A stretch of 64,000 nucleotides of DNA, taken from an uncultured Eubacteriales bacterium (GTDB lineage: Bacteria > Bacillota > Clostridia > Oscillospirales > CAG-272). How positions within the stretch are numbered: the first letter of the stretch is position 1; each line of letters starts with the position of its first letter. Of this stretch, positions 1 through 10,028 are shown piece after piece. Both the position numbers and the translations under genes were made by a program. The notes under the pieces are model-generated. The model made no database searches, was not told where the DNA came from, and was given only the letters and a program-made list of their open reading frames with translations. The DNA lies in contig URPL01000008.1 in the NCBI GenBank assembly GCA_900549725.1, positions 1 to 64,000 of the forward strand. The letters run 5' to 3'.

Positions 1-12
1 GACAAAATATTT

Positions 13-58
13 CCAAAAAAAGAAAAATGCAGCGTTTCAAAACACGAAGCGCTGCATT
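13..58 (-). terminator. Rho-independent terminator after carB
   Basis: On the minus strand a 9-bp stem (AATGCAGCG with CGCTGCATT, 50-58 and 26-34) is followed by a T-rich tract over about 13-25. It lies just downstream of the carB stop codon and ends the long leftward gene array. Confidence 0.85.
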
Positions 59-67
59 TGTGCGTGG

Positions 68-3000
68 TTAATCGTTGCTGTTAATGGTGGAGATCTGCGG
101 TGTGATTTCTTCCAATACATCTAAAACAATGCGGACGGTATCAAGCGAGGTGAAAATCGTAACTCCGTTTTGCACGGCGCAGCGGCGAATGGCGACGCCG
201 TCCTCATAATGAACGCCCGAGAGAATGGCGCGGGTATTGATAATATAGCTGACATAGCCCGCCCGGATGGAATCAAGAATCTCTTCGCTGCCTTCGCTCA
301 GCTTGCCGCGCAGCCTTGTGCGGATGCCGTGCTGCTTGAGAAAAGCTGCGGTGCCTGCCGTTGCTTCGATATTGAAGCCGAGCTGATAGAAGCGCTTGAC
401 CAGAGGCAGCGCCTCCTCCTTATCCTCATCCGCCAGGGTGACGATAACCGTGCCGTATTCTTTCATTTTGACGCCGGAGGCCTGCAGGGCTTTGTAAAGT
501 GCGCGGTTGAGACGATTGTCATAGCCGATTGCCTCGCCCGTTGATTTCATCTCTGGAGAGAGATATGCATCCATTCCCGTGAGCTTTTCAAAGGAGAAGG
601 CGGGGGCCTTGACATACCAGCGCTTGCGGTCCTGCGGGATCATTTTTGTGATGCCCTGCATCGCCAATGTCTGCCCGAGCATGGCGCGCGTTGCAATACA
701 AACAAGATTACAGCCTGTGGATTTTGAAAGGAACGGTACGCTGCGGGAGGCGCGGGGATTGACCTCAATGACGGAAACCGCATCGCTTTCATCCACAATG
801 AACTGAATGTTGAACAGCCCGACAATGCCGATGCCGAGCCCGAGCTTTGCGGTATATTCCGCGATGGTTTGCTTGACCTTCTCAGAGACGGAGAAGCAGG
901 GATAGACGCTGGTGCTGTCTCCGCTGTGCACGCCGGTGCGTTCCACAAGCTCCATAATGCCGGGGATGAGCACCTGTTCTCCGTCGCAGACAGCGTCAAC
1001 CTCGACCTCTTTGCCCATGATATAGCGATCGATAAGCACGGGCTTATCTTCATCGATCTCAACGGCATTTTTCAGATATTTGCGCAGCATTTTTTCGTTT
1101 GCGACGATTTCCATGGCTCTGCCGCCCAGCACAAAGGAGGGGCGCACAAGCACGGGGTAGCCGATGCGTTTTGCTGCGGCAACGCCGCTTTCAATACCGG
1201 TGACGGCCTCGCCCGTGGGATTGGGGATACCGAGCGATTTGATCACGGCATCGAATGCGTCGCGATTTTCCGCCTTTTCGATTGCTGCACAATCCGTGCC
1301 GATGATGTGCACGCCGCGGCGTGCCAGCGGCTCTGCCAAATTGACCGCCGTTTGCCCGCCAAGCGTTGCAATCACGCCGAGTGGCTTTTCCAAATGGATG
1401 ATATTCATTACATCCTCGGGCGTGAGGGGCTCAAAATACAGCTTATCGGCGGTGGTGTAGTCGGTGGAGACGGTTTCCGGGTTGTTATTGATGACGATTG
1501 CCTCATAACCCATTTGCTGAATGGTATGGACGGCATGAACGGTGGAATAATCAAATTCCACGCCCTGCCCGATGCGGATCGGCCCGGAGCCGAGCACGAT
1601 TACCTTTTGCCGCGGGGAGACGACGGATTCGTTTTCCTCGGCATAGGTGGAATAAAAATAGGGGACATAGCTCTCAAATTCGCTTGCACAGGTATCGATC
1701 ATTTTATAAACGGGAAAGATTTTTTCCCGGCAGCGCATGGCATAGACCGCATCCTCCTCCATATGCCACAGCTCTGCCACATAGGAATCGGAAAAGCCGA
1801 GACGCTTTGCTTCGCGCAGCAGCGCCGTATCTTTGACATTTGCCTCCATTTCTTTTTCAAGATCGACGATCTTTTTGATCTTATCCAAAAAGAACATATC
1901 GATTTGCGTAATATCGCAGATCAGGGAAGGGTCAACGCCGATCCACATCAGCTGTGAAATAGCATACAGGCGGTCGTCCGTGCCTTCTTTGATATAGTCC
2001 AGCAGCTGCTCAACGCTCATATTCGCCAAGTCGAATTTTTCCATATGGATATGGTTTTTGCCCGCCTCCAAAGAGCGAATGGCTTTGAGCAGGCTCTCCT
2101 CAAAGGTTCGCCCGACGCTCATGACCTCGCCCGTGGCTTTCATTTGCGTGGAGAGCGTGTTTTGCGCTGCAGGGAATTTATCAAACGGGAAGCGCGGCAT
2201 TTTGGTCACAACATAGTCAAGTGTCGGCTCAAAGCAGGCGGGGGTGTTGGCAAGCGCGATTTCGTCCAAATGCATACCGACGGCAATTTTTGCGGAAACG
2301 CGCGCAATCGGATAGCCGCTTGCCTTGGAGGCAAGGGCGGAGGAACGGGAAACGCGCGGATTGACCTCGATTACATAATAAGAAAAGGAGTTTGGGTCAA
2401 GCGCAAACTGCACATTGCACCCTCCGCGCACATCCAGCGCACGAATGATTTTCAGCGCGCTGTCACGCAGCATGTGGTATTCTTTGTTCGTCAGCGTCTG
2501 GCTCGGGGCGACAACGATGGAATCGCCCGTATGAATGCCGACGGGATCGAGATTTTCCATATTGCACACGGTGATCGCGGTGTCGTTTGCATCCCGCATG
2601 ACTTCATATTCGATTTCTTTATACCCCTTGATGCTTTTTTCGACAAGCACCTGATGCACGGGAGAGAGAGCAAGCGCATTTTTCATCATCTCCTGCATTT
2701 CCTGCGGGGTGTAGGCAAAGCCGCCGCCCGTTCCGCCGAGGGTGAAGGCGGGGCGCAAAATCACGGGATAGCCGATGTGCTCCGCCGCCGCAAGCCCTTC
2801 TTCCACGGAATAGGTAATCTCGGAGGGGACGACCGGCTCGCCGATGCGCTGGCATAGCTCTTTGAACAGCTCGCGGTCCTCCGCACATTCAATGCTTTTC
2901 GCATCGGTGCCGAGCAGCTCGATTTCGCATTCCTTCAGCACGCCTTTTTTGGAGAGCTGCATGGCAAGGTTCAGCCCTGTTTGCCCGCCGATGCCGGGAA

Positions 3001-3259
3001 CAATGGCGTCGGGACGCTCTAAACGGCAGATGCGCGCCAAATATTCCAGCGTCAGCGGCTCCATATAGACCTTATCGGCAATGGAGGTATCCGTCATGAT
3101 GGTGGCGGGATTGGAATTTGCAAGGATGACCTCATAGCCCTCTTCTTTCAGGGCAAGGCATGCCTGGGTTCCCGCATAGTCAAATTCCGCAGCCTGTCCG
3201 ATTACGATCGGACCGGAGCCGATGACAAGCACTTTATGGATATCCGTTCTCTTAGGCAT
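68..3259 (-). CDS. carB: Carbamoyl-phosphate synthase large subunit
   Basis: The 1063-residue protein has the full length of the family. It makes carbamoyl phosphate from bicarbonate, two ATP and the ammonia channelled from CarA, feeding pyrimidine and arginine synthesis in the cytoplasm. Both homologous ATP-grasp halves are visible: each opens with a VLVIGSGPIVIGQ- or VIVLGSGPIRIGQ-type motif and has a GDS...P substrate loop and an EVNPR(V/A)SRS motif. The C-terminal part (from about residue 930) is the MGS-like allosteric domain. The start overlaps the carA stop by 8 bases, so translational coupling is likely. It is the last gene of a 13-gene same-strand array and is followed directly by a terminator. 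No PyrR-type attenuator is seen before carAB. Confidence 0.97.
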   Translation of the reverse strand: MPKRTDIHKVLVIGSGPIVIGQAAEFDYAGTQACLALKEEGYEVILANSNPATIMTDTSIADKVYMEPLTLEYLARICRLERPDAIVPGIGGQTGLNLAMQLSKKGVLKECEIELLGTDAKSIECAEDRELFKELCQRIGEPVVPSEITYSVEEGLAAAEHIGYPVILRPAFTLGGTGGGFAYTPQEMQEMMKNALALSPVHQVLVEKSIKGYKEIEYEVMRDANDTAITVCNMENLDPVGIHTGDSIVVAPSQTLTNKEYHMLRDSALKIIRALDVRGGCNVQFALDPNSFSYYVIEVNPRVSRSSALASKASGYPIARVSAKIAVGMHLDEIALANTPACFEPTLDYVVTKMPRFPFDKFPAAQNTLSTQMKATGEVMSVGRTFEESLLKAIRSLEAGKNHIHMEKFDLANMSVEQLLDYIKEGTDDRLYAISQLMWIGVDPSLICDITQIDMFFLDKIKKIVDLEKEMEANVKDTALLREAKRLGFSDSYVAELWHMEEDAVYAMRCREKIFPVYKMIDTCASEFESYVPYFYSTYAEENESVVSPRQKVIVLGSGPIRIGQGVEFDYSTVHAVHTIQQMGYEAIVINNNPETVSTDYTTADKLYFEPLTPEDVMNIIHLEKPLGVIATLGGQTAVNLAEPLARRGVHIIGTDCAAIEKAENRDAFDAVIKSLGIPNPTGEAVTGIESGVAAAKRIGYPVLVRPSFVLGGRAMEIVANEKMLRKYLKNAVEIDEDKPVLIDRYIMGKEVEVDAVCDGEQVLIPGIMELVERTGVHSGDSTSVYPCFSVSEKVKQTIAEYTAKLGLGIGIVGLFNIQFIVDESDAVSVIEVNPRASRSVPFLSKSTGCNLVCIATRAMLGQTLAMQGITKMIPQDRKRWYVKAPAFSFEKLTGMDAYLSPEMKSTGEAIGYDNRLNRALYKALQASGVKMKEYGTVIVTLADEDKEEALPLVKRFYQLGFNIEATAGTAAFLKQHGIRTRLRGKLSEGSEEILDSIRAGYVSYIINTRAILSGVHYEDGVAIRRCAVQNGVTIFTSLDTVRIVLDVLEEITPQISTINSND

Positions 3260-4346
3260 GGCTCTTCTCCTCCTGCATCAATTTGACAAACTGTTCAAAC
3301 AAATAGGTGCTGTCCTGCGGGCCGGGGGCACTTTCTGGGTGATATTGCACGCTGAAAACGCGGTCTTTTTCGCTTGCAACGCCTTCCACGGTTCCATCCA
3401 AAAGGTTGCGATGCGTTACGGTGAGCCCCGTGTTTTCCAATGTTTCCTCCTTGACGGCATAGCTGTGGTTTTGCGAGGTGATTTCGATTTTTCCGGTGCG
3501 AAGATTTTTCACGGGGTGATTGCCGCCGCGGTGCCCGAATTTCAGCTTATAGGTCTTTGCGCCGTATGCCAGGGAGATGATCTGATGCCCAAGGCATATG
3601 CCGAAAATGGGGAAGCGCCCGCGCAGCGCCTGCACCGTTTTGATCACGGGGAGCACATTCTCCGGGTCGCCGGGGCCGTTTGAAAGGAAAATGCCGTCCG
3701 GTTTCATAAAAGCAATTTCCTCGGCAGGCGTATGATAGGGGACGATTGTCACATTGCAGCCTAAGCGGTTCAGGGAACGGATGATATTGAGCTTGATACC
3801 GCAGTCAACGGCAACCACATGAAACCGCGGGTTGGAGGTGCGGGCATACCAGCGCTTGCGGCAGCTCACTCTTGCAACGGCATCATGCAAAACGGGCGCT
3901 GCGGCAATGCGGCGCAGCGCTTCCTCCTTTGGGGTATCAATTGCCGTGAGCAGCATGCGGCGGGATCCGTAGTCGCGAATGCTGCGGGTGAGTTTCCGCG
4001 TATCAATGCCGAATATGCCCGGAATTCCGTTTTCCTCAAGGAGCTCGGAGAGCGTTTTGGTATAGCGGAAGTTAGAGGGCATATCGTTGTAATCGCTTAC
4101 GATCAAAGCGCCGATGGAGGGCGTTTTGCATTCATAATCATCGTCGGTAATGCCGTAGTTTCCGATGAGAGGATAGGTCATAACAACAGCTTGGTCGGTG
4201 TAGGAGGGATCGGAAACAATCTCCTGATATCCGACCATGGAGGTATTGAAAACAATTTCAAGCACGCGCTCTGCTTCGGCGCCAAACGCATAGCCTTCAT
4301 ATTCGCTTCCGTCTTCCAATACGATTTTGCGTGTTTTTTCGTTCAT
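3252..4346 (-). CDS. carA: Carbamoyl-phosphate synthase small subunit (glutaminase)
   Basis: This 364-residue protein hydrolyses glutamine and passes ammonia to CarB. The N-terminal CPSase domain starts at MNEKTRKIVLEDG. The class I glutamine amidotransferase domain carries the nucleophile in GICLGHQ (about residue 250) and the His/Glu pair in QYHPESAPGP near the C-terminus. An upstream in-frame start at 4484 would add 46 residues unlike the family and would run well into dapL. The start at 4346 has an AAGGAG ribosome binding site and leaves a 17-base gap to dapL, so it is chosen. It overlaps carB by 8 bases. Confidence 0.96.
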   Translation of the reverse strand: MNEKTRKIVLEDGSEYEGYAFGAEAERVLEIVFNTSMVGYQEIVSDPSYTDQAVVMTYPLIGNYGITDDDYECKTPSIGALIVSDYNDMPSNFRYTKTLSELLEENGIPGIFGIDTRKLTRSIRDYGSRRMLLTAIDTPKEEALRRIAAAPVLHDAVARVSCRKRWYARTSNPRFHVVAVDCGIKLNIIRSLNRLGCNVTIVPYHTPAEEIAFMKPDGIFLSNGPGDPENVLPVIKTVQALRGRFPIFGICLGHQIISLAYGAKTYKLKFGHRGGNHPVKNLRTGKIEITSQNHSYAVKEETLENTGLTVTHRNLLDGTVEGVASEKDRVFSVQYHPESAPGPQDSTYLFEQFVKLMQEEKSHA

Positions 4347-4363
4347 CTTTGCTTTCGATCTCC

Positions 4364-5548
4364 TTATGATTTGAAAAGGGAGCGCAGCCGCGCAGCGGCG
4401 GCATAAATTTGCCTTCTCGGCGCAAAGGCACTCAGGCGGATATATCCCTCGCCGCCCGCACCGAATCCTGTGCCGGGGGAGCACAGAATTGCCGCATGTT
4501 CCAGCAAAAAGTCAAAGCAATCGCTGCTTGTCATCCCCTGCGGGCATGCGACCCAAAGATACGGGGAATGCTCCCCGCCGAAAAAGGGCAGGGCAAGGTC
4601 TTGCAGGGCTTTTCGGAGCGCCCCGGCATTTTGCAGCGTCTTTTGAATGGCCTTTTGCGTTTGCTTTTGCCCCCGCGCCGTCAAAACGGCTGCGGCGGCG
4701 CGCTGCACGGGATAACAAACGCCGTTCGTCTTTGCAAATTTTGTGCGTTCCCACATGGCATTCAGGCTTTGCCCGTCTCGGCACAGCGTGCCGGGCACAA
4801 CGGTATAGCCGCAGCGCAGCCCCGTGAACCCTGCGCTTTTGGAAAAAGAGCAGATCTCAACGGCACAGCTGCGGCTGCCTTCCATTTCAAAGATTGAGCG
4901 GGGGTATGCGCTGCCGGCAAGAAACGCCTCATAAGCGGCATCATAAATAATAACGGCACCGCAGGCATTTGCATAGTTGACCCAGTCTTGAAGCAGGCGG
5001 CGCGGCATGGCAACGCCGGTGGGATTTTGCGGGGAGCATAAATAAATCACGCCCGCATCGATATCGCGCGGCGGGAGGGGTAAAAAGCCGCTTTTGGCAT
5101 CACACCGCAGCGGGAGCACCCGCATACCGTGCATTGCAGCGACCTCGGCATAGGCGGGATAGCACGGTGATGGAATCAAAACGAGATTTTCCGGGGAAAA
5201 AAGCCCCGGCAAAAGCCCGAGATCCTCTCCCGCGCCGCTCGAAACGAAAATTTCATCCTCCGAGAGCGCAATGCCGCGCTGCGCATAGTGCGCGGCGACC
5301 GCGCGCCTTAAAAAGGAGGCACCGCATTCCGGCTGATAGCCTTGAAAGCTTGCGGCGCGCCCTTGCCCGTGCGCGGCTTTGAGCAGCGCATGCAGCGCAC
5401 TTTGCGACAAGGGAAGCGATACATCACCGATGCCCAAAGAAAGAAGCTTTGCCCTTGGATGCTGCGCCTTGAATGCTTTTTTCTTTTCCGAAAGAGTGAA
5501 AAACAAATAAGACGGTTCCAACTGCTGATAGCTTTTGTTTGGGATCAG
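4364..5548 (-). CDS. dapL: LL-diaminopimelate aminotransferase with a likely non-AUG start
   Basis: A class I/II PLP aminotransferase that in this family converts tetrahydrodipicolinate plus glutamate directly to LL-diaminopimelate, for lysine and peptidoglycan. Visible features are the GIGDV motif near the N-terminus, a CSPQNPTG motif and the PLP lysine in SFSKSAGFTGLRCGY. The first conventional alternative start (TTG, 5521) has no ribosome binding site close by and cuts off the N-terminal segment. The frame stays open upstream and encodes IPNKSYQQLEPSYLF, which fits the usual NxNYxKLxxSYLF start of DapL. A GGGAGG site (5559-5564) sits 10 bases before a CTG (5546-5548) and 7 before an ATC. 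There is no in-frame ATG or GTG before the upstream stop. I take CTG as start (394 residues). Function is confident; the start is inference. Confidence 0.88.
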   Translation of the reverse strand: MIPNKSYQQLEPSYLFFTLSEKKKAFKAQHPRAKLLSLGIGDVSLPLSQSALHALLKAAHGQGRAASFQGYQPECGASFLRRAVAAHYAQRGIALSEDEIFVSSGAGEDLGLLPGLFSPENLVLIPSPCYPAYAEVAAMHGMRVLPLRCDAKSGFLPLPPRDIDAGVIYLCSPQNPTGVAMPRRLLQDWVNYANACGAVIIYDAAYEAFLAGSAYPRSIFEMEGSRSCAVEICSFSKSAGFTGLRCGYTVVPGTLCRDGQSLNAMWERTKFAKTNGVCYPVQRAAAAVLTARGQKQTQKAIQKTLQNAGALRKALQDLALPFFGGEHSPYLWVACPQGMTSSDCFDFLLEHAAILCSPGTGFGAGGEGYIRLSAFAPRRQIYAAAARLRSLFKS

Positions 5549-5582
5549 GATGCGATCGCCTCCCTTGTACGCGCTTCATTGT

Positions 5583-6851
5583 TTAGTGAATTTCAACATA
5601 TTCGTCTCTGCCGGCACCCACTGAGACATATCGAATCTTGCAGTCGACGGCATTTTCAAGATATCGGATATAGTCCTTTGCGGCGGCGGGCAGCTCCTCG
5701 TATGTACGGCAAGCGGAAACATCGCCGAAGCCTCCCACATATTCGATCACCGGTTTTGCTCTGTTGAGGCGGTCGCCGGTGGGGAAGTTGACGGTGCGTT
5801 CTCCGTCTACATCATATGCAACGCAAACGGGAATCTTGTCAAGATAAGAGAGCACATCAAGCTTGGTCAGCGCAATGCAGTCGGCACCCTGCATACGGAT
5901 GCCATAGCGGGAGGCGGGCACATCAAACGGGCCGACGCGGCGCGGGCGCCCCGTTGCGGCGCCGTATTCGCCGCCTGCATCCCGCAGCGCCTTTGCCTCG
6001 TCGCCGAACATTTCTGCGGTAAACGGGCCTTCGCCGACACAGGTGGAATATGCTTTCATAATGCCGACGGCGTTGTTCAGACGCAGCCCCGGAATCCCTG
6101 CGCCGATGGGCGCAAATCCTGCCAGGGTCGAGGAAGAAGAGGTGTAAGGATAAATACCAAAATCAATGTCGCGCAGAGCGCCGAGCTGCGCCTCAAACAT
6201 AATGTTCTTGCCGCTCATTGCCGCATCGTAAAGATATGTGCTGACATCGGTGACAAAAGGAACAACCTTCTCGCCGTAGGTCTTCAGCCAATCCATCATG
6301 TCATCTGCATTTACGGGTGCATGGCCGTAACCGGTGACGGTAATGTTTTTCCATTCCACAATATCGTTGACCTTTTCGCGCAGGGTGTCCATGTGCAGAA
6401 GATCTTCCATGCGAACGCCTTTTTTCATATATTTATCGGCATAGACAGGGGCGATTCCACGGCGGGTGGAGCCGTATTTTTTGTCTGCCAGGCGCTCCTC
6501 CTCCATGATATCCTGCATTTTGTGATAGGGCATGCAAATGATGGCCTTGTCGCTGATCTTGAGATTTTCCGGGGTGATTTTAATGCCCTTGTCCGTCAGG
6601 GCTTTCATCTCGTTGACAAGGTGCTCGATATCAATCACCATGCCGTTGCCCATCACATTGACGGTGGTTTCCCGCAAAATACCGGAGGGCAGCAGATTGA
6701 GGATGAATTTTCCTCTCTCATTGATCACGGTATGGCCTGCGTTGTTGCCGCCCTGGTAGCGGCAGATGATGTCATAATCCTTGGAGAGCAGGTCGACCAT
6801 GCGGCCTTTGCCCTCATCCCCCCAGTTGATGCCGACGATTGCTGTTAACAT
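5583..6851 (-). CDS. purA: Adenylosuccinate synthetase
   Basis: The 422-residue protein joins IMP and aspartate with GTP hydrolysis, the first committed step from IMP to AMP. The N-terminus has the P-loop-like GDEGKGR and the GGNNAGHTV motif. The GVRMEDLL region and the QLGALRDIDFGIYPYTSSSS segment are also typical. It lies 32 bases downstream of purB and 34 bases upstream of the dapL start proposed here, so the IMP-to-AMP pair is co-directional within the nitrogen gene array. The length is normal for the family. Confidence 0.97.
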   Translation of the reverse strand: MLTAIVGINWGDEGKGRMVDLLSKDYDIICRYQGGNNAGHTVINERGKFILNLLPSGILRETTVNVMGNGMVIDIEHLVNEMKALTDKGIKITPENLKISDKAIICMPYHKMQDIMEEERLADKKYGSTRRGIAPVYADKYMKKGVRMEDLLHMDTLREKVNDIVEWKNITVTGYGHAPVNADDMMDWLKTYGEKVVPFVTDVSTYLYDAAMSGKNIMFEAQLGALRDIDFGIYPYTSSSSTLAGFAPIGAGIPGLRLNNAVGIMKAYSTCVGEGPFTAEMFGDEAKALRDAGGEYGAATGRPRRVGPFDVPASRYGIRMQGADCIALTKLDVLSYLDKIPVCVAYDVDGERTVNFPTGDRLNRAKPVIEYVGGFGDVSACRTYEELPAAAKDYIRYLENAVDCKIRYVSVGAGRDEYVEIH

Positions 6852-6883
6852 TGTTTTTTCCTCCTTCTTTTTTCCCTCTTGGG

Positions 6884-8317
6884 TTATACGTTGATGGTTG
6901 CGTCTGCCTGCTCAGCAAGCGTCGCCCTGTTTTCGGCGAGTACGGCATTCACAACGGTTAAATACTCATCGGTTTGTTCTGCGGCGCGCCCGGTAAACGC
7001 CCTGACATCGATCAGGCGATCGATTTCTGCGCGGTCAAGGCCGAATATCGGGTCGGCGGCGATGCGGTCAAGCAGGTCGTTTTCCGCGCCCTGCTGCTTC
7101 ACGGCGATGCCTGCGTCCACCGAATGGCGGCGGATCGCTTCATGCAGCGCCTGCCGGTCGCCGCCGCGCTTGACGCATTCCATGAGGATATTTTCGGTTG
7201 CCATAAAGGGCAGCTCCTGCCTAAGGTGCTTTTCCATGACCTTGGGATAAACGCGCAGCCCGCGAATGATATTGATATAAAGCGTGAGAATTCCGTCGCA
7301 GGCGAGAAACGCCTCGGGAATGGAGATACGGCGGTTGGCGGAATCGTCCAGGGTGCGTTCCAGCCATTGTGTGCCCGCCGTCATTGCAGGGTTGAGCGCA
7401 TCCGCAATCACAAAGCGCGCCAGGGAGCTCATGCGCTCCGAGCGCATTGGGTTGCGTTTATATGCCATGGCAGAGGAGCCGACCTGTCCCGCTTCAAACG
7501 GCTCGTCTACTTCCTTGAGATGGGAAAGCAGGCGGATATCGCCCGAGAATTTCTGCGCGCTCTGCGCAATGCCGGAAAGCACGGAGAGCACAAAATAATC
7601 GGCCTTGCGCGGATAGGTTTGCCCGCTGACGGGATAGCAGGCGGAAAACCCCATTTTCTGCGCGATTTTCTGTTCCAGCAGCTTTACCTTTTCATGATCG
7701 CCTTCAAACAGCGCCAAAAAGCTTGCGCCGGTGCCCGTTGTGCCTTTGCAGCCAAGGAGTTTTTGCCGGCTGAGCACAAAATCAAGCTGCTCCAGATCCA
7801 TCATCAGATCCTGCATCCAAAGCGTTGCGCGCTTGCCGAGCGTGGTCGGCTGTGCGGCTTGGAAATGGGTGTAGGCAAGAGTGGGCAATGCGCGGTGTTC
7901 CTTTGCAAATGCCGTAAGCGCTTCAATGGCATGCAACAGAAGAAAGCGGATCCGCAAAAGCGCCTGCCGCTGCAGAATGACATCGGTGTTATCGCCGACA
8001 TAGCAGCTGGTTGCGCCCAGATGAATGATCGGCTCCGCCAGGGGGCAGGCATCGCCGTAGGTGTGAATGTGCGCCATCACATCATGGCGGACGGATGCTT
8101 CATAGGCGGCTGCCGTTGCATAGTCGATATCATCGATGTGTGAACGCATCTGTTCAATTTGCGCATCGGTGATTGGCAGTCCGAGCTCCTGCTCGCTTTC
8201 CGCCAGGGCAACCCAAAGGCGACGCCAGGTGGAAAACTTGCGGTCGTCGGAGAAAATCTCTTGCATCTGCCGGCTTGCATATCGTCGACACAGGGGGTTT
8301 TCGTAGGTATCATGCAT
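6884..8317 (-). CDS. purB: Adenylosuccinate lyase
   Basis: The 477-residue protein belongs to the fumarase/aspartase superfamily and cleaves SAICAR and adenylosuccinate, releasing fumarate. The family signature is seen as GSSAMAYKRNPMRSE at about residue 280. The histidine of THFQAAQPTTLGKR and the TSCYVGDN loop are other conserved active-site parts. It sits between pyrG (56-base gap) and purA (32-base gap). A small CGGC/GCCG hairpin without a T-run lies in the gap before it and is not a convincing terminator. Confidence 0.96.
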   Translation of the reverse strand: MHDTYENPLCRRYASRQMQEIFSDDRKFSTWRRLWVALAESEQELGLPITDAQIEQMRSHIDDIDYATAAAYEASVRHDVMAHIHTYGDACPLAEPIIHLGATSCYVGDNTDVILQRQALLRIRFLLLHAIEALTAFAKEHRALPTLAYTHFQAAQPTTLGKRATLWMQDLMMDLEQLDFVLSRQKLLGCKGTTGTGASFLALFEGDHEKVKLLEQKIAQKMGFSACYPVSGQTYPRKADYFVLSVLSGIAQSAQKFSGDIRLLSHLKEVDEPFEAGQVGSSAMAYKRNPMRSERMSSLARFVIADALNPAMTAGTQWLERTLDDSANRRISIPEAFLACDGILTLYINIIRGLRVYPKVMEKHLRQELPFMATENILMECVKRGGDRQALHEAIRRHSVDAGIAVKQQGAENDLLDRIAADPIFGLDRAEIDRLIDVRAFTGRAAEQTDEYLTVVNAVLAENRATLAEQADATINV

Positions 8318-8373
8318 GATGGAAACCTCTTTGTTTTTTATTTACAAACGGCAAAAAGCCGATTGCTGCAAAT

Positions 8374-9987
8374 TTATTGCTTTGCGCTGTGCCTGCGGGC
8401 AAGGGCTGCGGAGATAAAACCGCAGAACAGCGGGTGCGCGCGGTTGGGGCGGGATTTGAATTCCGGATGATACTGCACACCGACATAAAACGGGCGATCC
8501 GAAAGCTCCACCGTTTCCACAAGGCGCCCGTCGGGAGAGAGGCCGGAAAGGGTCAGTCCCGCGGCGCTCAGCACATCGCGGTAATCATTGTTAAATTCAT
8601 AGCGGTGGCGATGGCGCTCGGAAATTTTTTCGGCGCCGTAGCAGCGGCGCATGGTCGTCCCCTCTTTGATGATACAGGGGTATGCGCCAAGGCGCAGAGT
8701 GCCGCCCTTATCGATATCGTCGCTCTGCCCGGGCATAAAATCGATTACCTTATGGCGGCAAAGCTCGTCAAATTCGCCGGAATGCGCGTCTGCGATGCCC
8801 GCAACATTGCGCGCATATTCAATCACGGCGATCTGCATGCCAAGGCAAATGCCGAAATACGGCAACTTGTTTTCCCTTGCATAGCGCGCGGCGAGAATCA
8901 TGCCCTCAATCCCGCGCCCGCCAAAGCCCCCCGGCACGATAATGCCGTCAAGGGCGCTGAGCTTCTCGGCGACGGTTTGCTCCGTCAGCGTTTCGGAGTC
9001 GATCCAGTCGATGCAGATGTGGGTATTGAGCGTATAGCCTGCATGTCGCATGGCCTCCGCAACGGAAAGATAGGCATCGTGCAGCTGCACATATTTGCCG
9101 ACAAGCCCGATATGTACCTCCTCGGTGCGGTTTTTGATACGCTGCACCATTTCCGTCCATTCCGTGAGATCACCGCGGGGGGCATCAATGCCGAGCTCTC
9201 TGCAAACGACCTCGGAAAAGTTTGCCTTCTCCAGCATCAGCGGCGCCTCATAAAGGCAGGGCAGCGTGATATTTTCGATGACGCAGTCGGGCTTTACATT
9301 GCAGAACATGGAGATTTTCTTGAAAATGGATTCCTCCAGCGGTTCGTCACAGCGCAGAACGATGAGATTGGGGTTGATGCCCATGCCCTGCAGTTCCTTG
9401 ACGGAATGCTGTGTCGGCTTTGATTTGTGTTCATCCGAACCGCGCAAAAAGGGCACCAGGGTGACATGAATGAAGAGACTGTTTTCTCTGCCGACCTCCA
9501 AAGAGATCTGCCGGACCGCCTCCAAAAAGGGTTGAGATTCAATATCGCCGATGGTGCCGCCGATTTCCGTTATCACGACATCTGCATCCGTTTGTTTGCC
9601 GACGCGGTATACGAAGTCCTTGATTTCATTTGTGATATGGGGAATGACCTGAACGGTGGAGCCGAGATATTCGCCGCGACGCTCCTTGTTCAAAACATTC
9701 CAATACACCTTTCCCGTGGTGAGATTGGAATATTTATTCAAATCTTCGTCGATAAAACGCTCATAGTGCCCAAGGTCCAGGTCGGTTTCCGCGCCGTCCT
9801 CCGTGACATAGACCTCGCCGTGCTGATACGGGCTCATCGTGCCCGGGTCAACATTGATATACGGGTCAAGCTTTTGTGCGGCGACCTTGAGGCCTTTTGC
9901 CTTGAGCAGTCTTCCGAGCGAGGCCGCCGTGATGCCTTTTCCAAGCCCGGAGACAACGCCGCCGGTTACGAAAATATATTTTGTCAT
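8374..9987 (-). CDS. pyrG: CTP synthase (glutamine hydrolysing)
   Basis: This 537-residue enzyme aminates UTP to CTP with ATP and glutamine. The N-terminal synthase domain begins MTKYIFVTGGVVSGLGKG, with a nucleotide-binding loop. The C-terminal class I amidotransferase domain has the nucleophile in YFGICLGMQ (about residue 380) and the His/Glu pair in QYHPEFKSRP. An in-frame TTG seven codons upstream lacks its own ribosome binding site, whereas the ATG at 9987 follows GAGAGGA, so the shorter form is chosen. It is one of three glutamine amidotransferase systems in this array, with CarA and the glutamate synthase glutaminase. Confidence 0.97.
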   Translation of the reverse strand: MTKYIFVTGGVVSGLGKGITAASLGRLLKAKGLKVAAQKLDPYINVDPGTMSPYQHGEVYVTEDGAETDLDLGHYERFIDEDLNKYSNLTTGKVYWNVLNKERRGEYLGSTVQVIPHITNEIKDFVYRVGKQTDADVVITEIGGTIGDIESQPFLEAVRQISLEVGRENSLFIHVTLVPFLRGSDEHKSKPTQHSVKELQGMGINPNLIVLRCDEPLEESIFKKISMFCNVKPDCVIENITLPCLYEAPLMLEKANFSEVVCRELGIDAPRGDLTEWTEMVQRIKNRTEEVHIGLVGKYVQLHDAYLSVAEAMRHAGYTLNTHICIDWIDSETLTEQTVAEKLSALDGIIVPGGFGGRGIEGMILAARYARENKLPYFGICLGMQIAVIEYARNVAGIADAHSGEFDELCRHKVIDFMPGQSDDIDKGGTLRLGAYPCIIKEGTTMRRCYGAEKISERHRHRYEFNNDYRDVLSAAGLTLSGLSPDGRLVETVELSDRPFYVGVQYHPEFKSRPNRAHPLFCGFISAALARRHSAKQ

Positions 9988-10028
9988 GGTATGTTCCTCT
10001 CGTTTCAATTCTGTGAGAAGCCTTGGCT

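Noticed and set aside
869..1957. Plus-strand open frame opposite carB
   Set aside because: Cys/His/Asp-rich antisense reading of carB without start signals.
4347..4363. PyrR-type attenuator before carAB
   Set aside because: Only 17 bases separate dapL and carA; no hairpin or T-run is present.
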